In this document: piece after piece, positions 5,586-8,541 of the stretch
Numbering within the stretch: position 1 is the stretch's first letter
Layout: the number at the start of each line of letters is the position of its first letter
DNA from: Bacillota bacterium
GTDB taxonomy: Bacteria; Bacillota; Clostridia; Lachnospirales; Anaerotignaceae
Length of the DNA: 8,541 bases
Assembly (NCBI GenBank): GCA_023413275.1
Contig: JAEZPX010000054.1
Location: forward strand, 1 to 8,541
Direction: 5' to 3'
Made by a program: the position numbers and the translations under genes
Notes under the pieces: model-generated
Database searches by the model: none
Seen by the model: only the letters and a program-made list of their open reading frames with translations
Told to the model about the DNA's origin: nothing

Positions 5586-6767
5586 TCATTCATTCAAATA
5601 TTTTATTGCAGCTCTAATATGCAATTCCGCACTAAATTTCATAATCTCTTCATCAATACTAAACTGGGGATGCCCTTGGGGATATATGTTGCCCTTTTCC
5701 TTATTGTGTACACCAAGAAACGTCATAACCGATGGTACCCTATGACTTACTTCTGCAAAATCCTCTCCCATTAGTCCCGTGAAATTATCAATATTATACT
5801 CAGTCCCAAATGTGCTTATTGCAGCGCTTTTCATAAGATATACTAAATTTTTATCATTTATCAATGAGGGATTACTGGGAATAAATTCGACTTTATATTC
5901 CATTGAATACGTGTCACAAATACCTCGAATCACCCTTTTAAATGCTGACATCACCTTCTCTTTGTTTTCCTTTTCATCAGGGAATAAGAATCTAATTGTC
6001 CCCCCCATTTTGACCTCATCAGAAATAATCGTTCTTGTTGTTCCCCCCGAAATTTGCCCAATCATTATTACCATAGGATGCATGGGATTATATTCTCTAG
6101 TTTCCAGAAACTGAAGGGCATCAATGATTTTTGCTGCGCACATAATTGCATCCTTCCCTGTATTTGGTGCAGAAGTGTTCCCTGATTTCCCGTAAACCGT
6201 GATTTCAAACTCTTCTGTGGTTCCCAAAACGGCGCCAGCAGTCAATCCCAATCGACCAGACTCAATGGCACCCCAATGTCTTAATGCAAAAGCCGCATCA
6301 ACCATTGGGTTTTCTAAAATTCCATCGTCAATCATAGAAAGCATCCCGGCTTCTTCCTCGTTGGGTTGAAAAACAAACTTTATGTTTCCTTTAAACTCAT
6401 CACGGTGTCTAGCAAGAACCTTTGCTATCACCAAAAGCACCGCCATGTCCCCATCATGCCCAGATGCATGCATCACACCTGCTGACACCGAAGAGAAAGA
6501 AAGGCCTGTTTTTTCCTGCATAGGCAAGGCATCCATGCTAGCACGCAATAAAATTGTTTTTCCTGCCCCCCTCTTTCCATTTAAAATACCGACAACACCC
6601 GTTCTGGATATATTTTTTACTTCCATATTTAATTTTTTCAAATAATCATATATAATCTTCGATGTTCTAAACTCCTTAAAACCAAGCTCCGGATTTTCAT
6701 GAAAATCTCTTCTTAGAGCAATCAGCTCACTTTCAAAGCCAATGATTTCTTTTTTTAAATCAATCAT
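5586..6767 (-). CDS. M20D-type amidohydrolase homologue with substituted metal-site residues
   Basis: The 393-residue length and fold markers match M20D peptidases/aminoacyl-amino-acid hydrolases (hippurate hydrolase, IAA-amino acid hydrolase, AbgB type), normally two-metal cytosolic enzymes that split N-acyl amino acids. Conserved marks are LRRDFHENPELGF (18-30), MDALPMQE (78-85), FQPNEE (133-138), GGTTRTIISDEV (241-252), GEDFAEV (334-340) and PQFSIDEE (367-374). However, several key positions differ. The usual HACGHDxH reads HASGHDGD (Cys102 to Ser, His107 to Asp), ALHxW reads ALRHW (163 Arg), GxxxHxxxPH reads GKSGNTSAPN (197 and 202 Asn), and the LHxPxF His reads Gly365. His104 and Glu137/138 remain. 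Catalysis by the classical mechanism is therefore doubtful, though the frame is intact over its full length. The start overlaps the permease stop by 8 nt, with GGGGAG 7 nt upstream. The two genes form a coupled pair, suggesting binding or processing of the transported compound. Confidence 0.88.
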   Translation of the reverse strand: MIDLKKEIIGFESELIALRRDFHENPELGFKEFRTSKIIYDYLKKLNMEVKNISRTGVVGILNGKRGAGKTILLRASMDALPMQEKTGLSFSSVSAGVMHASGHDGDMAVLLVIAKVLARHRDEFKGNIKFVFQPNEEEAGMLSMIDDGILENPMVDAAFALRHWGAIESGRLGLTAGAVLGTTEEFEITVYGKSGNTSAPNTGKDAIMCAAKIIDALQFLETREYNPMHPMVIMIGQISGGTTRTIISDEVKMGGTIRFLFPDEKENKEKVMSAFKRVIRGICDTYSMEYKVEFIPSNPSLINDKNLVYLMKSAAISTFGTEYNIDNFTGLMGEDFAEVSHRVPSVMTFLGVHNKEKGNIYPQGHPQFSIDEEIMKFSAELHIRAAIKYLNE

Positions 6768-7686
6768 AATCTATCTCCCCAATATTTGTTGATTTTACTG
6801 CTTTTCTTGATGAAGATATGTTTAAAAAACATACTGCACTTATCATAAGTGTTATGCCCAAAACCTTGAAAAAGGTAATCGGTTCGTTATACAAAATAAT
6901 ACCAGCAACTGATGTAACCATTAACTCAAACGTAGAAATAACCGCTGCAACGCTTACCTCGACCTTTGAAAGTCCTTTCACATATAGCATATACGGTATA
7001 ACTGAAACAACAATAGCATATAAAACCATAATGGGCAATGTATTCGTCTGAAAAACTTTTATAACCGTTGTAATAGGATTCGCAAGAACACCCATAAAAG
7101 CCGAAGCAATCATAAAGGTATACAATGTGACGGTTTCTGATGAGTACTTATTTAAAGATCTCTTCCCTATGACATCATAAATAGAAAAGCCTATTCCTGA
7201 TGTTACTCCCCAAAATAACCCCTTTGGCGTAAATACAAAATTACCTGCAGAAAATACACCTGATATACTTAAACAACCAAGAATAGTTAACAGTATAATG
7301 AATATCTTTATTAATGTAATTTTTTTCCTAAGAATAATAGCAGAAAACAATAGTACAAAAGAAGTTTTTGTATAAAGCATTGCGCCTGCAATTCCAACAC
7401 CAACTTCATTTGCTGTAAAAATATAAGCTATCGAATAAAGAGAATATCCGAAAATACTAATTAAAGCCAGATCAAAAAGATCTCCTGTATTTTTCAACTT
7501 AAATATACTTTTATCTTTCCTACAGAAAAGAGCAATTAGAATTAGCGTTGCAATAAATGTTTTAATAAAGCCCATTTCAATAGGCGTGAAGCCATAGAGG
7601 GTAATTTTTTTTGTAAAGACGCCGCTTGTCCCCCAACAAAAAGCAGCAACAAGTATAAATAGTACATAAAGTCTGCTTTCTTTCAT
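6760..7686 (-). CDS. EamA/DMT-superfamily permease
   Basis: This 308-residue integral membrane protein of the drug/metabolite transporter superfamily contains two EamA repeats and about ten hydrophobic helices. The first (YVLFILVAAFCWGTSGVF, residues 7-24) carries the typical WGTSG motif. The second repeat begins near GLFWGVTSGIGFSIYDVIGK. Its last repeat contains the characteristic PYMLYVKGLSKVEVSVAAVI (225-255 region), followed by a helix ending in a short basic tail. Members export or import amino acids, nucleotides and other metabolites, so the substrate cannot be read from sequence. I start at ATG 7684-7686 because AAGGGGAGA (7691-7699) precedes it; the frame stays open to 7734, but the extra 16 residues are hydrophilic and lack such a site. 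The stop overlaps the M20 homologue's start, and both use the same GGGGAG ribosome binding site. It is the first gene of the pair, downstream of the palindrome at 7751-7783. Confidence 0.88.
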   Translation of the reverse strand: MKESRLYVLFILVAAFCWGTSGVFTKKITLYGFTPIEMGFIKTFIATLILIALFCRKDKSIFKLKNTGDLFDLALISIFGYSLYSIAYIFTANEVGVGIAGAMLYTKTSFVLLFSAIILRKKITLIKIFIILLTILGCLSISGVFSAGNFVFTPKGLFWGVTSGIGFSIYDVIGKRSLNKYSSETVTLYTFMIASAFMGVLANPITTVIKVFQTNTLPIMVLYAIVVSVIPYMLYVKGLSKVEVSVAAVISTFELMVTSVAGIILYNEPITFFKVLGITLMISAVCFLNISSSRKAVKSTNIGEIDYD

Positions 7687-7750
7687 ATAATCTCCCCTTA
7701 AAAAATACCCACAATGAAATAAATCCATATTCATTAAAAATGCTCAAATT

Positions 7751-7783
7751 AACACAAAATACAACTTGTTGTCATTTTGTGTT
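7751..7783. promoter_or_regulatory. 33-bp near-perfect palindrome, candidate operator of the permease gene
   Basis: AACACAAAAT (7751-7760) is the exact reverse complement of ATTTTGTGTT (7774-7783). The centre adds ACAAC-TT-GTTGT (7761-7772), broken only by one extra C at 7773. The whole is a 15-bp-arm palindrome with a one-base bulge, 65 bp upstream of the permease start. No good -35/-10 pair stands out next to it. It could be an operator, possibly for a regulator encoded elsewhere, since it does not resemble the AGAAT palindromes of the oxidoreductase promoter. Confidence 0.6.
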
Positions 7784-8099
7784 GCATAATTAAAATAAGT
7801 CTGTCTTTCACCCATCGCGCTTTATCCACAGTCTATTTAAGTATGAACACTACCATTCCATAAGAATCCATGAGAAAACCGAGTATGTTCCTCATTTTAA
7901 GTTCTAAATTTAGCAATGAAATCAGACGCAAAACAAGTCTAAATTGCATTTCTTTGCTATTCCTTCCTCATTATACACATAAAATTTCAATACTAAAGTC
8001 TTATATATAAGTACTTTCTTGCTATAAAAAACAGGAAAATTATCATTTACAACTTAAATAAATCATAGACTAGTTACCTTCCCTCATAACATCACATTG
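7784..8099. other. Gene-free A+T-rich intergenic stretch
   Basis: About 315 bases between the palindrome and the dehydratase terminator contain no frame with a ribosome binding site and no recognisable RNA. The minus-strand promoter of the permease gene must lie here or in the palindrome, but no convincing consensus pair is visible. Confidence 0.6.
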
Positions 8100-8138
8100 A
8101 AAAAAACCCTACGCAAAAGCATTACGAAGGATTTTTTT
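8100..8138 (-). terminator. Rho-independent terminator of the dehydratase gene
   Basis: Arms 8100-8113 and 8125-8138 pair around an 11-nt loop. As minus-strand RNA the stem has one G-U wobble and one U-U mismatch and ends in seven U. It begins 6 bp after the dehydratase stop codon (8144-8146), so it ends that transcript and separates it from the permease unit. Confidence 0.75.
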
Positions 8139-8143
8139 CTGTA

Positions 8144-8541
8144 TTAAAAATGATCATTCACAATTCGTTTTACATGAGACATTGGAATACCACATCCTGT
8201 AACAATAATAGCAACATTGCTACCAGGTTTGATATAACCATCTCTCATAGCAAGTGCAACTCCCGTAGCACTTGCTCCCTCAACAATCAAGTGATGGTTT
8301 TCCATAACATAAGCAATTCCTTTTGCAATTTCTTGCTCGCTCACCTGAACTGTCTCATCAACAAATTCCCGTGTGATATCAAACGTATATTTGTTATCCA
8401 GGCCAATTCCTCCAAGGAGACTGTCTGCCAGGGTCTCTTCCTCAGGCATTTCAATTGGATGTCCGACCTTCAAACTTTCAATCATAACTGCAGCCTTTTC
8501 GTGGGAAACACCTATGAGTTTCGCATCAGGAACGGTAAGCT
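8144..8541 (-). CDS. PLP-dependent threonine/serine dehydratase-like enzyme, C-terminal part
   Basis: The frame is open to the right edge, so 131 C-terminal residues are visible (the ATG at 8485 is internal, preceded in frame by LTVPDAKLIGVSHEKAAV). Marks of fold-type II PLP dehydratases are LIGVSHEKAAVMIESLK, ETLADSLLGGIGLDNKYTF, LVDE-type FVDETVQVSEQEI, and the VEGASATGVAL segment. The ADSLxGGIGLDN form resembles EutB-like and serine/threonine dehydratases of that branch more than IlvA, and no ACT regulatory domain follows. The cofactor lysine and most of the active site lie outside the window. Such enzymes deaminate a hydroxy-amino acid to a 2-oxoacid through an enamine. The C-terminus reads VTGCGIPMSHV where relatives usually have a GGN loop, so substrate use may differ. 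A terminator follows directly. Confidence 0.85.
   Translation of the reverse strand, partial: LTVPDAKLIGVSHEKAAVMIESLKVGHPIEMPEEETLADSLLGGIGLDNKYTFDITREFVDETVQVSEQEIAKGIAYVMENHHLIVEGASATGVALAMRDGYIKPGSNVAIIVTGCGIPMSHVKRIVNDHF

Noticed and set aside
7687..7734. Sixteen-codon N-terminal extension of the EamA permease
   Set aside because: No ribosome binding site precedes the upstream ATG, while AAGGGGAGA fits the ATG at 7686, and the permease's first helix starts shortly after that Met.

Overview
The window looks like chromosome from a low-GC anaerobic Firmicute, most likely a member of the Clostridia. The evidence is A+T-rich intergenic DNA, strong GGAGG-type ribosome binding sites, consensus sigma-A promoters, and a four-subunit ferredoxin-dependent 2-oxoacid oxidoreductase, an enzyme class typical of anaerobes that ferment amino acids. 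No rRNA, tRNA, CRISPR array or intact transposase gene is seen.

Layout. (1) Bases 1 to about 550 hold the decayed remains of two biotin genes on the + strand: a biotin-protein ligase (birA) fragment broken by frameshifts, then a bioY biotin-transporter relic with an ATT where a start codon should be and at least two frame breaks. (2) Bases 670-840 hold a tight series of hairpins with no gene; one pairs better as a minus-strand RNA. (3) Bases 1026-3991 are a minus-strand operon transcribed ferredoxin (delta), alpha, beta, gamma, then a RidA-family protein. Gaps are 14-17 nt, with one 4-nt overlap. It is a Vor/Kor-type 2-oxoacid:ferredoxin oxidoreductase with a RidA attached. (4) A divergent control region of about 415 bp separates it from an IclR-family regulator gene (4406-5206, + strand). 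The operon has a TTGACT-N17-TATAAT promoter whose spacer holds a 13-bp palindrome. The regulator gene has a TTTACA-N17-TATAAT promoter. A 33-34 bp element is present on both sides. (5) A bidirectional terminator at 5448-5488 closes the regulator gene and the next minus-strand unit. That unit is an EamA-type permease (6760-7686) overlapping an M20D-type amidohydrolase homologue (5586-6767) in which nearly every metal-binding or catalytic Cys/His position is substituted. A large palindrome (7751-7783) lies upstream. (6) The right edge holds the C-terminal part of a PLP-dependent threonine/serine dehydratase-like enzyme on the minus strand, with its own terminator.

How they may work together (inference): a dehydratase of this type makes a 2-oxoacid through enamine/imine intermediates, RidA proteins hydrolyse such intermediates, and a Vor-type oxidoreductase turns the 2-oxoacid into acyl-CoA and reduced ferredoxin. 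The region can therefore be read as amino-acid or peptide catabolism under control of an IclR-family regulator, with the permease and M20 homologue handling a small amino-acid-like compound. The most unusual points are the altered active site of the M20 protein, the architecture of the divergent operators, and the hairpin cluster beside the biotin relics.
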